Program-made: the position numbers and the translations under genes
The notes under the pieces: generated by a model
Database searches by the model: none
Told to the model about the DNA's origin: nothing
What the model saw: only the letters and a program-made list of their open reading frames with translations
Shown here: one piece after another, positions 55,640-64,000 of the stretch
How positions within the stretch are numbered: position 1 is the stretch's first letter
Layout: the number at the start of each line of letters is the position of its first letter
Source of the DNA: Providencia rettgeri
Lineage (GTDB): Bacteria; Pseudomonadota; Gammaproteobacteria; Enterobacterales; Enterobacteriaceae
Assembly (NCBI RefSeq): GCF_013702265.1
Contig: NZ_CP059348.1
Location: forward strand, 2,728,001 to 2,792,000
Length of the DNA: 64,000 bases
Direction of reading: 5' to 3'

Positions 55640-55859
55640 CTATTTGTATCCATCCTCTTCACATTGTTCAATAACACTGCGATACTCACCACCTGCGGCT
55701 GCAATCAATGCATCAACAGTTCCTTCACCACCATCAGCAATCAGTAAACAAAGGTATTGGGCATCAGGGAATACACTTTTAAATCCTTTAGTTATAGCAT
55801 TTGCGGTACATTCAGCATTCATGCTTTCCTTGAAATAATCAGGGGATATGATAATTTTC
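55640..55859 (-). pseudogene. glycerate kinase, N-terminal fragment
   Basis: KIIISPDYFKESMNAECTAN then AITKGFKSVFPDAQY and LLIADGGEGTVDALIAAAGG are the start of a GarK/GlxK-type glycerate kinase (normally about 380 aa). Only some 73 residues remain before a stop. IS1 copy 3 begins at the start codon, so the promoter side is lost as well. Next to a PrpF-family gene, suggesting a former sugar-acid catabolic cluster. Confidence 0.7.
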
Positions 55860-56642
55860 GGTCGTGTATTCAATATAGAGATCATCACAATAGGTAATGC
55901 TCCCGTTCTATGAATGTCCCGATGATTTTGTCATGCATTTCAGGCGACTTCGAATAACCTAACGTCTTACGGTTAAGACGCTTTAAGCGATTTCTTAAAT
56001 TCAAATTCTCTCTTTCTATTCGTTGAGTATAAAACTTACTTGCTACGTGTTTTTGTTTAGGCAATATATCATAAGCACTGAACTTATCCGTGCACCAAAA
56101 GCCACATTAAACCGAGATAGTAAAGCCAGTAACTGGCGTAGCATCTTCTTGTTTCGACGACCAAATGTATGAGCAATAATCCGTTTTAGGCGAGGTTCCC
56201 AGGCATACCAAAGCCAGCGTTGTTGTTTCTTATTAGCCACAAAAGACCACTGTTCATCAACTTCGCAAAGGAGTTCAATCTGCAAATTATCAAGGGGTAA
56301 AGAAGTTACCTGCTTCGGCGAGAGTTTTTTAAAGTACGAATAACCGCATTAATTCTGATATGAAGGGCCCTAGCAGTATCACGAATACCGGCATTATTCA
56401 TCGTGAGGTCGATAATTTTATCTTTAGTTCCGGGTTGGTAAGCACGATATTTATAATCGAGTTGGAAGCTTCGGCAGCAGTCTTGACAGCGATAACGTTG
56501 ATGACCTGTACTCCCTAGGCCATGTTTTTGCACTGAGGGAGCTTGTTGGACAAAATGGGCTCCTTACATTGATTTTAGCTATGAATATTCTCCGGTAAAT
56601 GACCCTATATTACAGGTTAATCACCAGATTGAATACATGACC
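55860..56642 (-). mobile_element. IS1-family insertion sequence, copy 3 (inactive)
   Basis: 783 bp, same length as copy 1, ends GGTCGTGTATTCAAT and ATTGAATACATGACC. insA has an extra C early (TTTTGTCCAACAA where the intact copy has TTTTGTCAACAA) and Cys to Ser in its first zinc pair. insB lost one T at AATGTGGCTTTTGG. Both genes are therefore frameshifted. Confidence 0.85.
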
Positions 56643-56644
56643 AT

Positions 56645-57733
56645 TTAAATAGCTTCCTCTAAGATGCCTTCTGGAACACAGACATTACCTTCAAATAATT
56701 TACGAGCAGTTCTGATCACGGCAGCCTGAGTATTTTCTATTCGATCCCCATCCTTTAATAAAGAAACAGTAATTTTCCCACTTGGATGTTCAATATTTAC
56801 TATACTGTTTAGTCTATCTTGAGACTGACCACCTATGATTTTTTGAGCAATGGAGCCTTCAATTATTGTTGCTGTTGAAATACCTATAGAACCTGTAATT
56901 GCCAATGACTTATGGCAATTGTGTGGCATGAAATAGCGAACTTTAATCGTCCCCCCCGCTGTTGGTTTGCTCAGAAGAACAGGCTTTGGAATGACTTTAT
57001 CAGTTACATCGCCAAACCCCATTGCTACGCCAGCTTCTAGGCGGATCTTCTCAAGACGTTTCATAAACATCAAATCAGAATCCAGTTCAGTTGGAGATTC
57101 ACTACCGGTCTTCCCCATTTGATGTGCATCGATTAAAATCATTGGCATTGCCATATCAATACATGTGACCTCAATATCATCAAATACATCTATTGCATTA
57201 CCTGTGGGAAGTAATTTACCCGTTTTACAACCTGCGGAATTTAGGAACGTCAAACCAATTGGAGCAGCTGCCCCCGGCACACCATCAATTTGTGTATCCC
57301 CTTCATAAGTCACTTTGAAATCAGGGGTCTGAACTTCAACATTAACTAATGTTCCAGTATTGAGATTCCGAATACACACTGTCGTAACTGGATTTTTCGG
57401 AGCAATTAGCCCCTTTTCAATAGCGAATGGACCAACTGCACATAACATATTTCCACAATTTGGAGTTGTATCGACCCTTCGTTCTTTCACCATAACCTGA
57501 GCAAAAAGATAATCAATATCAGCATCAGGGCTATCTGAAAGACTCACAATGGCTACTTTACTGGATTGCGGGCTACCTCCACCGATACCATCAATTTCAA
57601 GATCATGGCCTGAGCCCATCAAAGCTAGCAAAACGGCATCTCGTTCCTGAATATCATCTGGTAAATCAGTCGATAGAATAACTGGCCCTTTAGAAGTGCC
57701 ACCGCGCATCAGAACACAGGGTATGCTGAACAT
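56645..57733 (-). CDS. PrpF-family isomerase (4-oxalomesaconate tautomerase/YbhH-like)
   Basis: 362 aa from the ATG at 57733 (AGGAAG eight bases upstream). Diaminopimelate-epimerase-like fold: MFSIPCVLMRGGTSKGPVIL, DGIGGGSPQSSKVAIV, DTTPNCGNMLCAVGPFAIEK (catalytic Cys in NCGN) and MPHNCHKSLAITGSIGISTA (second Cys). Isomerises unsaturated tricarboxylates such as oxalomesaconate or aconitate. Divergent from a LysR gene, just as ybhH and ybhD lie in E. coli. IS1 copy 3 starts 3 bp after its stop. Confidence 0.85.
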   Translation of the reverse strand: MFSIPCVLMRGGTSKGPVILSTDLPDDIQERDAVLLALMGSGHDLEIDGIGGGSPQSSKVAIVSLSDSPDADIDYLFAQVMVKERRVDTTPNCGNMLCAVGPFAIEKGLIAPKNPVTTVCIRNLNTGTLVNVEVQTPDFKVTYEGDTQIDGVPGAAAPIGLTFLNSAGCKTGKLLPTGNAIDVFDDIEVTCIDMAMPMILIDAHQMGKTGSESPTELDSDLMFMKRLEKIRLEAGVAMGFGDVTDKVIPKPVLLSKPTAGGTIKVRYFMPHNCHKSLAITGSIGISTATIIEGSIAQKIIGGQSQDRLNSIVNIEHPSGKITVSLLKDGDRIENTQAAVIRTARKLFEGNVCVPEGILEEAI

Positions 57734-57888
57734 ACTTTTTCTCTTCCTACAGATTAAATGATACGCCAAGCGTCCCATATGCGGATAAATAACTCTAATG
57801 CAAAGAAACAAGAGATTAATGCATTTTACACATTAATAAGACTTCAGTTATTATGGTTTAATTTCTCTATAAGCCTGAGGGTTGAAAA

Positions 57889-58815
57889 ATGCGGCAAGAA
57901 TTACAGGGTATCCAATCTTTCGTAAAAGTTGCGGAAATGGGATGTTTTACAAAAGCATCTCATTTTTTACACATCTCTCAACCCGCATTGACGAGACGAA
58001 TAAAAAAACTTGAGGATAGTTTAGGTACAGCACTATTTGAACGCTCAACAAGACGAGTAAAATTGACTGCTGTAGGGAGAGATTTTCTACCTCATGCAAA
58101 AAATCTCATCGATTTTTATGAAAGCTCGATACTCAGTATTAAAGAAATGGCAACACATCAAACAGGGACAGTGACTTTATCTTGTTTACCTACAGCAGCC
58201 TTCTATTTTTTACCTTCCGTTATTCGTGATTATAACGAACATTACCCGAATATACGTATCCGAATACTTGAACATAGTGCTAGCGACTGCCTTGAGTCGG
58301 TACTTAATGGGGATGCAGATTTTGGAATAAATATGATTAACATCACACATTCTAATATAGAGTTCACACCTCTGGTTAATGAGCCTTTCGTTCTTGCCTG
58401 TAAACGCGATCATGAGCTTGCAAAAAAAAATCTCGTGATGTGGGAAGATCTTGCCGGACTCAAACTTATTGGAGTCCGAAAATCGAGTGGTAATCGATAT
58501 CTAATTGATCAGGCTTTAGAAGGATTTAACTGGAAACCAAACTGGTTTTACGAAGTAAGACACCTATCCACATCACTCGGGATGGTTGAAGCAGGGCTTG
58601 GTGTTGCTGTTGTACCAAGTCTGGCAATGCCTACGGATGAGCACCATATACTGGTTAGTCGACCACTTATAGAGCCTGTGATCAGGAGAACACTTGGATT
58701 AGTGTTTAGAAAGGATGATACCTTAAGCCCTGCAGCCGATAAATTTCGTGAAGTATTGATGAAGCTTTGGTCTCAGGACAATACCAGCCCTTGGGTCAGT
58801 AGATTCAGCCGCTAG
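57889..58815 (+). CDS. LysR-family regulator (YbhD-like)
   Basis: 308 aa. Winged HTH (ELQGIQSFVKVAEMGCFTKA then SQPALTRRIKKLEDSLGTAL FERS, residues 3-62) and a periplasmic-binding-like effector domain (about 90-295). Divergent from the PrpF-family gene across 155 bp, the usual LysR arrangement, so it probably activates that gene with a pathway intermediate as co-inducer. Confidence 0.88.
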   Translation: MRQELQGIQSFVKVAEMGCFTKASHFLHISQPALTRRIKKLEDSLGTALFERSTRRVKLTAVGRDFLPHAKNLIDFYESSILSIKEMATHQTGTVTLSCLPTAAFYFLPSVIRDYNEHYPNIRIRILEHSASDCLESVLNGDADFGINMINITHSNIEFTPLVNEPFVLACKRDHELAKKNLVMWEDLAGLKLIGVRKSSGNRYLIDQALEGFNWKPNWFYEVRHLSTSLGMVEAGLGVAVVPSLAMPTDEHHILVSRPLIEPVIRRTLGLVFRKDDTLSPAADKFREVLMKLWSQDNTSPWVSRFSR

Positions 58816-58841
58816 TTACACCATCTATATGTCAGCTCTGT

Positions 58842-60609
58842 GCCCAGACTGTGTAAAAACCATGATTTCACCCAACAAACACCAATTTGAGTTGCATTTA
58901 AGCATCCGAATAGCTCTCATTACATTCATAATATTCTGATTAAGATTGGTGACTTGTAATATGAAGTCTTTTAAAAGCAGCGTGCCTTGAACGTTGGGGG
59001 ACAGATTTTGGTTAAACTAAGCGACTTTATCACTTAGTTTAGATTGATAGCTGTCATCAAACCGACAGTTCCAAGTATGGTCATCATACGTTTCAGGTTG
59101 TAAGCAAGAACGCTAAGGCTGATTTCAGTGCTCACATTTTTGAGGCGTTTAGTCAAAAAGTGAGTCGCTCCCATCCACATTTTTATCGTACCAAACGGAT
59201 GCTCAACACTCTGTTTCCTTGTCACTGGGAATTCCGGATTTTCGTCCAACCGTTTTTGCATATCATCAATAATCGATTCATGTACCCATCGTCTTATGCG
59301 GCGCGGTTCTTTTTTTGATGTCGTGCATTGAGATCGGATTGAACATTCATTGCACGCTAAATTGTTGAAGTAAACATCCAGTTCAACGCCTTTCTCCATT
59401 ACCTTCATTCGCTTTTGTAAACTTTTATCCGCAGGACAAATGTATACATCACTGTCGTTGTCGTACTTGAAGAGAGATTTGTTAAAAATGCCTTTGCTCT
59501 TTGAACCTGAAGTATCCGTTTGTGGTACATTCACCGTGATACCTTGATCATATGCATTTTTGATATCATTTCGGCTGAAGTAGCCTTTGTCGGCTAACAC
59601 TGTAATAGATTTCTTTCCCAAAACCTTTTGGACTTGCTCGGCAACTAATGTCAGTTGACCTCTGTCTGTTGTCATGACGATATCGTGGCAAACGATGAGA
59701 TGGTGCTTTGTATCGACTGCGGTTTGCACGTTATAGCAGACTTGTCTTTCCATGTGGTGTGTTTTCATCAAGCGGGCATCAGGATCTGTCTGTGATATCT
59801 GTTTGTCCGGATGCTCATTAACTCGTTTTTCGAGTGATCTTAGTTCAACTAAGCGCTGCTTTAACCAAGCTAATTTCGATGCAGCGACGGTCGGATCAGA
59901 CTCTTTTTCGTTCTCATCCTTGGCATCCATCAGGCTTAAATATTTTTCGATGTTTTTTTCAACCCGCTCGATATGAAACTGCACTTTACTGGGGGTATAA
60001 TTTTTGGATTTATTATTGACGGCTTTGAATTTACTACCATCGATAGCGAACACTGCATCTTCAAACATGTTGAGTTGTTTGCATAACTCGACGAATTTGC
60101 GGCAAACATTTTTAATTCCCTTGCCATTATCTTTTCTGAAGTTTGCAATCGTTTTGAAGTCGGGAGATAAACGTTCAAGCAGCCACATTAACTCGACATT
60201 GCGGTTGCATTCCTTCTCCAACCGCCGCGATGATTGAATTCGATTTAAATAACCGTAAATATAAAGCTTGAGCATCATGGCAGGGTGATAACTAGGACGG
60301 CCAGTTGACTTGGGGTTCACGTTTTCAAAACCTAAGTCGAGTAAATCGAGATGTTCAACAAAGACATCTATAACTCGCACTGGATTATCTTCGCGAACAA
60401 AGTCGTCCATGATTTCTGGAAAGAGCGTGGATTGATGCCTTGATTGACCTGTAATATGGTGAGACATGTGAGAATCTCCATGATTATGCTTACCAATCAG
60501 ATAATACTGGATTTTGCTTTGAAATTGGATCGGTAGCTAAGACCAATTGTTCATAAGTACATCGCACTTAGGCCAAAAGGTGATCAAGAGTTTTAACACA
60601 GTCTGTGCC
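58842..60609 (-). mobile_element. IS1182-family insertion sequence
   Basis: About 1768 bp. Left end GCCCAGACTGTGTAAAAAC; right end read inward GGCACAGACTGTGTTAAAAC. One long transposase gene between them. Coordinates of the outermost bases are good to a few bp. Confidence 0.75.
59034..60467 (-). CDS. IS1182-family transposase
   Basis: 477 aa, complete. N-terminal DUF772 (PVRVIDVFVEHLDLLDLGFE to SRRLEKECNRNVELMWLLER) and a DDE domain: VFAIDGSKFKAVNNKSKNYT (Asp), ITVLADKGYFSRNDIKNAYD (Asp), and the late SVEHPFGTIKMWMGATHFLT (Glu), with a CNECSIRSQCTTSKKEPRRI zinc-like segment. Appears active. Confidence 0.92.
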   Translation of the reverse strand: MSHHITGQSRHQSTLFPEIMDDFVREDNPVRVIDVFVEHLDLLDLGFENVNPKSTGRPSYHPAMMLKLYIYGYLNRIQSSRRLEKECNRNVELMWLLERLSPDFKTIANFRKDNGKGIKNVCRKFVELCKQLNMFEDAVFAIDGSKFKAVNNKSKNYTPSKVQFHIERVEKNIEKYLSLMDAKDENEKESDPTVAASKLAWLKQRLVELRSLEKRVNEHPDKQISQTDPDARLMKTHHMERQVCYNVQTAVDTKHHLIVCHDIVMTTDRGQLTLVAEQVQKVLGKKSITVLADKGYFSRNDIKNAYDQGITVNVPQTDTSGSKSKGIFNKSLFKYDNDSDVYICPADKSLQKRMKVMEKGVELDVYFNNLACNECSIRSQCTTSKKEPRRIRRWVHESIIDDMQKRLDENPEFPVTRKQSVEHPFGTIKMWMGATHFLTKRLKNVSTEISLSVLAYNLKRMMTILGTVGLMTAINLN

Positions 60610-60660
60610 AATAGCGGACGTTATTAAGCTCAGTCAGTATGGATTCACGAAAAACATAAG

Positions 60661-61359
60661 TTATATTTTGTCCTGATCTACACGGGATGAAAGCTCCTGA
60701 TGGCTCTCCTTTCGCTCGCTGTAACGATCTGCAAGATAATCGGTTTGTCCCTTAAGCAGCAGCGTGACTTTAAACAGCTCCTCGGCTACATCGGCGATGC
60801 GGTCATACCATGAAGAAGGTTTCATTCGTCCGTTATCGTCGAACTCTTGCCATGCCTTGGCTACAGAGGACTGGTTGGGGATCGTAAACATCCGCATCCA
60901 GCGATCCAGAATACGCATCTGGTTCACAGCATTGAAGGACTGTGAACCGCCGCAGACCTGCATTACCGCAAGTGTTTTGCCCTGCGAAGGACGAACCGCG
61001 CCTTCACTTAAGGGTATCCAGTCAATCTGCGCCTTCATAACTGCGCTCATAGCACCGTGCCGTTCCGGAGAACTCCATACCATCCCGTCACACCATCTGA
61101 CCAGACCGCGCAGCTCGGTGACTTTAGGATGCGTATCTGGCGCATCATCCGGCAGGGGTAAACCTGAGGGGTTAAAGAGTTTTACCTTTGCGCCCATCGC
61201 TGTCAGCAGACGACCAGCTTCTTCCGCAGCAAAGCGGCTGTAGGAGCGCTCTCTAACTGAGCCATATAGGATCAGAATCCGCGGCGGCTCGTGCATGTGC
61301 AGGCGCTCGGCGATGTGTTGATCAATGTATTCACTATTTAGAGCTGGAAAATGTTCCAT
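60661..61359 (-). CDS. arsH: ArsH, NADPH-dependent FMN reductase / organoarsenical oxidase
   Basis: 232 aa flavoprotein that oxidises trivalent organoarsenicals such as methylarsenite. Flavodoxin-like: [20 protein letters not shown] (FMN phosphate loop, about residue 28), then [20 protein letters not shown] and [20 protein letters not shown]. Divergent from arsR across 85 bp, so both are probably under ArsR control. High G+C compared with most of the island. Confidence 0.92.
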   Translation of the reverse strand: MEHFPALNSEYIDQHIAERLHMHEPPRILILYGSVRERSYSRFAAEEAGRLLTAMGAKVKLFNPSGLPLPDDAPDTHPKVTELRGLVRWCDGMVWSSPERHGAMSAVMKAQIDWIPLSEGAVRPSQGKTLAVMQVCGGSQSFNAVNQMRILDRWMRMFTIPNQSSVAKAWQEFDDNGRMKPSSWYDRIADVAEELFKVTLLLKGQTDYLADRYSERKESHQELSSRVDQDKI

Positions 61360-61444
61360 TTTTCTACTCCGGAGATATCAGATGATTTCAAATTTAACAC
61401 ATGTGATTTACCATATGTATATTCTAAAGGAAACGGAGTGAAAA
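61360..61444. promoter_or_regulatory. arsH-arsR divergent promoter region
   Basis: 85 bp shared by both operons. Contains ACACATGTGA and ACCATATGTATATTC, each partly palindromic, the likely ArsR-binding segment. A similar ACACATGTACATAATCATAT recurs in the arsR-arsB gap (about 61773). Confidence 0.5.
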
Positions 61445-61765
61445 ATGCTACAACCTGTTCAGCTTTTCAAAATCCTGTCGGATGAAACCCGGCTCGCCAT
61501 CGTCATGATTCTCCAGGAGTCGGGAGAACTATGCGTCTGTGATATCTGCGCAGCCATTTCCGAATCGCAGCCCAAAGTCTCGCGACATATGGCTATTCTT
61601 CGCGAGGCCGGGTTGGTTCTAGATCGTCGTGAAGGCAAATGGATCCACTATCGTCTGTCACCCCACATACCGGCATGGGCAGCTGAGACAATCACAACGT
61701 CCTGGCAGTGTATGCGAGAGGATGTGCGTGAATGGCTGGATAAATCAGCCTGCACCTCCTGTTAA
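61445..61765 (+). CDS. arsR: arsenite-responsive repressor ArsR
   Basis: 106 aa winged-helix ArsR/SmtB repressor. Arsenite-binding cysteines 30, 32 and 35 in ELCVCDICAAISESQPKVSR; that segment also begins the recognition helix. ILSDETRLAIVMILQ precedes. A further CTSC lies at the C terminus. GGAAACGGAG before the ATG. First gene of arsRBC. Confidence 0.95.
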   Translation: MLQPVQLFKILSDETRLAIVMILQESGELCVCDICAAISESQPKVSRHMAILREAGLVLDRREGKWIHYRLSPHIPAWAAETITTSWQCMREDVREWLDKSACTSC

Positions 61766-61809
61766 GAAAAGAAAACACATGTACATAATCATATATAAAG
61801 GAGTCTGAG

Positions 61810-63099
61810 ATGCTTTTGGCAGGAAGTATATTTTTACTGACGCTGATACTAGTGATCTGGCAACCCAGAGGCTTGAGCATTGGCTGGAGTGCGAGTATCG
61901 GGGCTATGCTGGCGCTGGTAACTGGTGTCATCCATATCACTGATATTCCCGTTGTCTGGAATATCGTCTGGAACGCGACAGCGGCATTTATTGCGGTCAT
62001 TATCATCAGCCTGCTGCTCGATGAGGCCGGCTTCTTTGAGTGGACCGCACTGCACGTCTCCCGCTTGGGTAACGGGCGTGGTCGCCTGCTGTTTACCTGG
62101 ATAGTGTTGCTCGGTGCCGCTGTCGCTGCTTTGTTCGCCAATGACGGCGCCGCGCTGATCCTGACACCAATTGTGATTGCAATACTGCTTGCAATGGGAT
62201 TCAGCAAGAGCACAACACTAGCCTTTGTGATGGCCGCAGGATTTATAGCAGATACGGCCAGCCTACCGCTCATTGTTTCTAACCTGGTGAATATCGTCTC
62301 GGCGGACTTTTTCGATCTGGGCTTTACTCAGTATGCCTCCGTTATGATCCCCGTAGATGTGGCAGCGATTGCGGCCACGCTGGTCATGCTGCATCTCTTT
62401 TTCCTCAGGGACATTCCGGCGACGTATGACGTTTCGCTACTGAAGACTCCTGCCAGTGTGATAAAAGATCCGGCAACGTTCAGGGTGGGCTGGATTGTCC
62501 TGTTATTGCTGCTTGTAGGTTTCTTTGTTTTGGAGCCTATGGGGATCCCGGTCAGCGCGATAGCGACTACTGGCGCAGCAGTACTGTTTATAGTGGCGAA
62601 AAGAGGTCATGCCATCAACACCGGAAAAGTCCTGCGCGGTGCGCCATGGCAGATCGTTATTTTTTCGCTGGGCATGTACCTGGTGGTTTATGGGCTCCGC
62701 AATGCAGGGTTAACGGAGTATCTGTCTGGTGTATTAAACCTGCTGGCAGAAAAGGGATTATGGGCAGCAACGTTTGGCACCGGTTTCCTGACCGCGCTCC
62801 TGTCGTCGATGATGAACAATATGCCGACAGTGCTGATTGGCGCGCTGTCGATTGATGGTAGTACGGCGACTGGCGTCGTCAAAGAGGCGATGATTTATGC
62901 CAACGTGATCGGCTGCGACTTAGGCCCGAAAATCACCCCGATTGGCAGTTTGGCAACCCTGCTTTGGCTGCATGTGCTTGCCCAGAAAAATATAACGATT
63001 ACCTGGGGATATTACTTCCGCACCGGCATTATCATAACTCTTCCGGTGCTGTTGGTCACTTTGGCCGCGCTGGCGTTACGGCTCTCCATCACTTTGTAA
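61810..63099 (+). CDS. arsB: arsenite efflux pump ArsB
   Basis: 429 aa integral membrane carrier with about 12 spans. Family segments [76 protein letters not shown] and [20 protein letters not shown]. Exports arsenite (and antimonite), driven by the membrane potential; no arsA or arsD is present, so there is no ATPase form. AAAGGAG before the ATG. Confidence 0.96.
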   Translation: MLLAGSIFLLTLILVIWQPRGLSIGWSASIGAMLALVTGVIHITDIPVVWNIVWNATAAFIAVIIISLLLDEAGFFEWTALHVSRLGNGRGRLLFTWIVLLGAAVAALFANDGAALILTPIVIAILLAMGFSKSTTLAFVMAAGFIADTASLPLIVSNLVNIVSADFFDLGFTQYASVMIPVDVAAIAATLVMLHLFFLRDIPATYDVSLLKTPASVIKDPATFRVGWIVLLLLLVGFFVLEPMGIPVSAIATTGAAVLFIVAKRGHAINTGKVLRGAPWQIVIFSLGMYLVVYGLRNAGLTEYLSGVLNLLAEKGLWAATFGTGFLTALLSSMMNNMPTVLIGALSIDGSTATGVVKEAMIYANVIGCDLGPKITPIGSLATLLWLHVLAQKNITITWGYYFRTGIIITLPVLLVTLAALALRLSITL

Positions 63100-63111
63100 T
63101 GAGATACAGAT

Positions 63112-63537
63112 ATGAGCAACATTACCATCTATCACAACCCTGCCTGCGGTACTTCTCGCAACACGCTAGAGATGATCCGTAACAGCGGCAACGAACCAAC
63201 GATAATTTATTATCTCGATACGCCACCGACCCGTGATGAGCTGATTAAACTTATTTCAGATATGGGAATTACGGTGCGTGAATTACTGCGTAAGAATATT
63301 GACCCTTATGAACATCTGGGTCTTGATGAAGAGAAATTTAGTGATGAGCAGTTGATTGATTTTATGCTTCAACATCCGATCCTGATTAATCGGCCGGTAG
63401 TCGTTACGCCGCTTGGCACTCGTCTTTGCCGCCCTTCAGAAATAGTGTTGGATATTCTACCGGAAGGTCAGAAAGGAGCGTTTACCAAAGAGGATGGCGA
63501 GAAGGTCATTGACGAAACGGGGAAGCGGGTTAAGTAA
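63112..63537 (+). CDS. arsC: arsenate reductase ArsC (glutaredoxin-dependent)
   Basis: 141 aa. Reduces arsenate to arsenite for export by ArsB. ITIYHNPACGTSRNTLEMIR places the catalytic Cys at residue 12; PVVVTPLGTRLCRPSEIVLD carries the conserved arginines. Twelve bp after arsB in the same operon. The E. coli-type, glutaredoxin-coupled family. Confidence 0.96.
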   Translation: MSNITIYHNPACGTSRNTLEMIRNSGNEPTIIYYLDTPPTRDELIKLISDMGITVRELLRKNIDPYEHLGLDEEKFSDEQLIDFMLQHPILINRPVVVTPLGTRLCRPSEIVLDILPEGQKGAFTKEDGEKVIDETGKRVK

Positions 63538-63693
63538 TCTATCAACTTCAAAATATCGGACACCTGTTCCGCTATGCGGGCGTCCGCTTTTCGCTCAAAG
63601 CAGCCCACCAAATCTTATTGCTCACTTCACTAATCAACCATGTTAGAATAGCAAACAACTTTTTAGCTCACATCTCAAAAATATCAAAATAAA
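63538..63693. other. non-coding right end of the island
   Basis: Begins with a probable arsC terminator: CGGAC ... GTCCG around CCGCTATGCGGG (63560-63590), followed by CTTTT. The rest is AT-rich with no gene. Confidence 0.45.
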
Positions 63694-63718
63694 CTTTAGG
63701 CCCAACAATAGGCCCAAA
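63694..63718. repeat. candidate integrase arm sites, right end
   Basis: TTTAGGCCCAAC and ATAGGCCCAAA in direct orientation, spaced as the pair at the left end (16699-16722). Confidence 0.55.
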
Positions 63719-63770
63719 TTAAAATTTGAATTGCACTTTGTTACTTAAAAATCAATAAAATAAAAGCCTA

Positions 63771-63857
63771 GTTCAGACTCCGCCAGCGCAAATTATCTTC
63801 TAAGGACGTCCTTAGAAGACTGAAAAGCCCGCTAATTCATAATCAGCGGACTTTTTT
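63771..63857 (+). other. attR: right attachment site with partial ssrA 3' end
   Basis: GTTCAGACTCCGCCAGCGC resembles the ssrA T-arm/acceptor (GTTCAACTCCCGCCAGCTCC) in degenerate form, followed by the exact 23-bp attL repeat (63790-63812) and a copy of the ssrA terminator region (AAAAGCCCGC ... GCGGACTTTTTT). Confidence 0.85.
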
Positions 63858-63922
63858 ATATCCTAATCAGCCTAATATTACCTAACTCCCCTCAATCACT
63901 TTAGGCTGCCTCCAATAACCCA

Positions 63923-64000
63923 TCAATGCTCCATCATTTCATGCACAATATCCTTACCGCTCATAGAATATGGATAATACGTTGGCCAATTCTCTAATTG
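63923..64000 (-). CDS. C terminus of a gene entering from beyond the window
   Basis: Minus-strand frame open from the window edge to a TGA at 63923; the 25 residues read QLENWPTYYPYSMSGKDIVH then EMMEH. Composition looks like coding sequence. No identification possible from this piece. It lies outside attR, so it is either chromosomal or part of a further tandem element. Confidence 0.4.
   Translation of the reverse strand, partial: QLENWPTYYPYSMSGKDIVHEMMEH

Overview
The window comes from a Morganellaceae-type enterobacterium, most likely Providencia. The first 16.6 kb is conserved chromosomal backbone in the usual gamma-enterobacterial order: nadB, trmN6, srmB, grcA, ung, grpE, nadK, recN, bamE, rnfH, ratA, smpB and ssrA (tmRNA tag ANDENYALAA). 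Into this order are inserted an IclR regulator with a formimidoylglutamase (hutG) and a gltS glutamate symporter, plus a lipase with ankyrin repeats. Regulatory sites are unusually easy to read here: two LexA boxes before recN, a sigma-32 promoter before grpE, two FNR boxes 52 bp apart before grcA, and an ERIC element ending just before the gltS ribosome binding site.

From the 3' end of ssrA to about 63.8 kb lies one genomic island of about 47.2 kb. A 23-bp sequence at the ssrA 3' end (16588-16610) recurs exactly at 63790-63812, followed by a copy of the ssrA terminator region. A P4-type tyrosine integrase sits just inside the left end, and TAGGCCCAA-type repeats occur near both ends. The island looks like repeated accretion: a second decayed integrase (22.7-23.6 kb), an integrase fragment at 47.3 kb, and many intact or broken insertion sequences (IS3, IS256, IS1 x3, IS5, IS427-like, IS1182, and remnants of IS110, IS21 and ISKra4).

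Island layout: 16.7-18.8 kb, integrase and a small protein with a HEPN-like motif; 19.1-20.3 kb, IS3 element; 20.3-22.4 kb, a small lipoprotein and an operon of secreted paralogues; 22.6-24.3 kb, a possible toxic peptide, a broken integrase and ardA; 24.7-26.6 kb, decayed genes; 26.8-32.8 kb, a MrpJ-like regulator facing a complete type 3 fimbrial operon mrkABCDF; 32.8-34.2 kb, AT-rich DNA with a 9-bp x 8 tandem repeat; 34.2-42 kb, IS-rich decay; 42.2-42.8 kb, entericidin and a DUF1161 protein; 43.2-45.6 kb, prophage lysis genes, a tRNA-like gene, small membrane proteins and a cold-shock protein; 46.1-47.1 kb, a DUF523/DUF1722 protein; 48.0-50.5 kb, a broken catB-type acetyltransferase and IS/recombinase debris; 50.5-53.3 kb, formaldehyde detoxification (frmR, frmA, a VOC protein, frmB) with a clear operator; 55.1-55.4 kb, hdeA; 55.6-58.8 kb, a glycerate kinase fragment and a PrpF-family/LysR pair; 58.8-60.6 kb, IS1182; 60.7-63.5 kb, an arsenic cluster (arsH divergent from arsRBC).

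Functionally the island adds surface attachment (Mrk fimbriae), resistance to formaldehyde, arsenic and acid, and restriction evasion (ArdA). The remaining unexplained material is mainly the secreted paralogue operon, the HEPN-like protein and several very small membrane peptides. No CRISPR array was seen.
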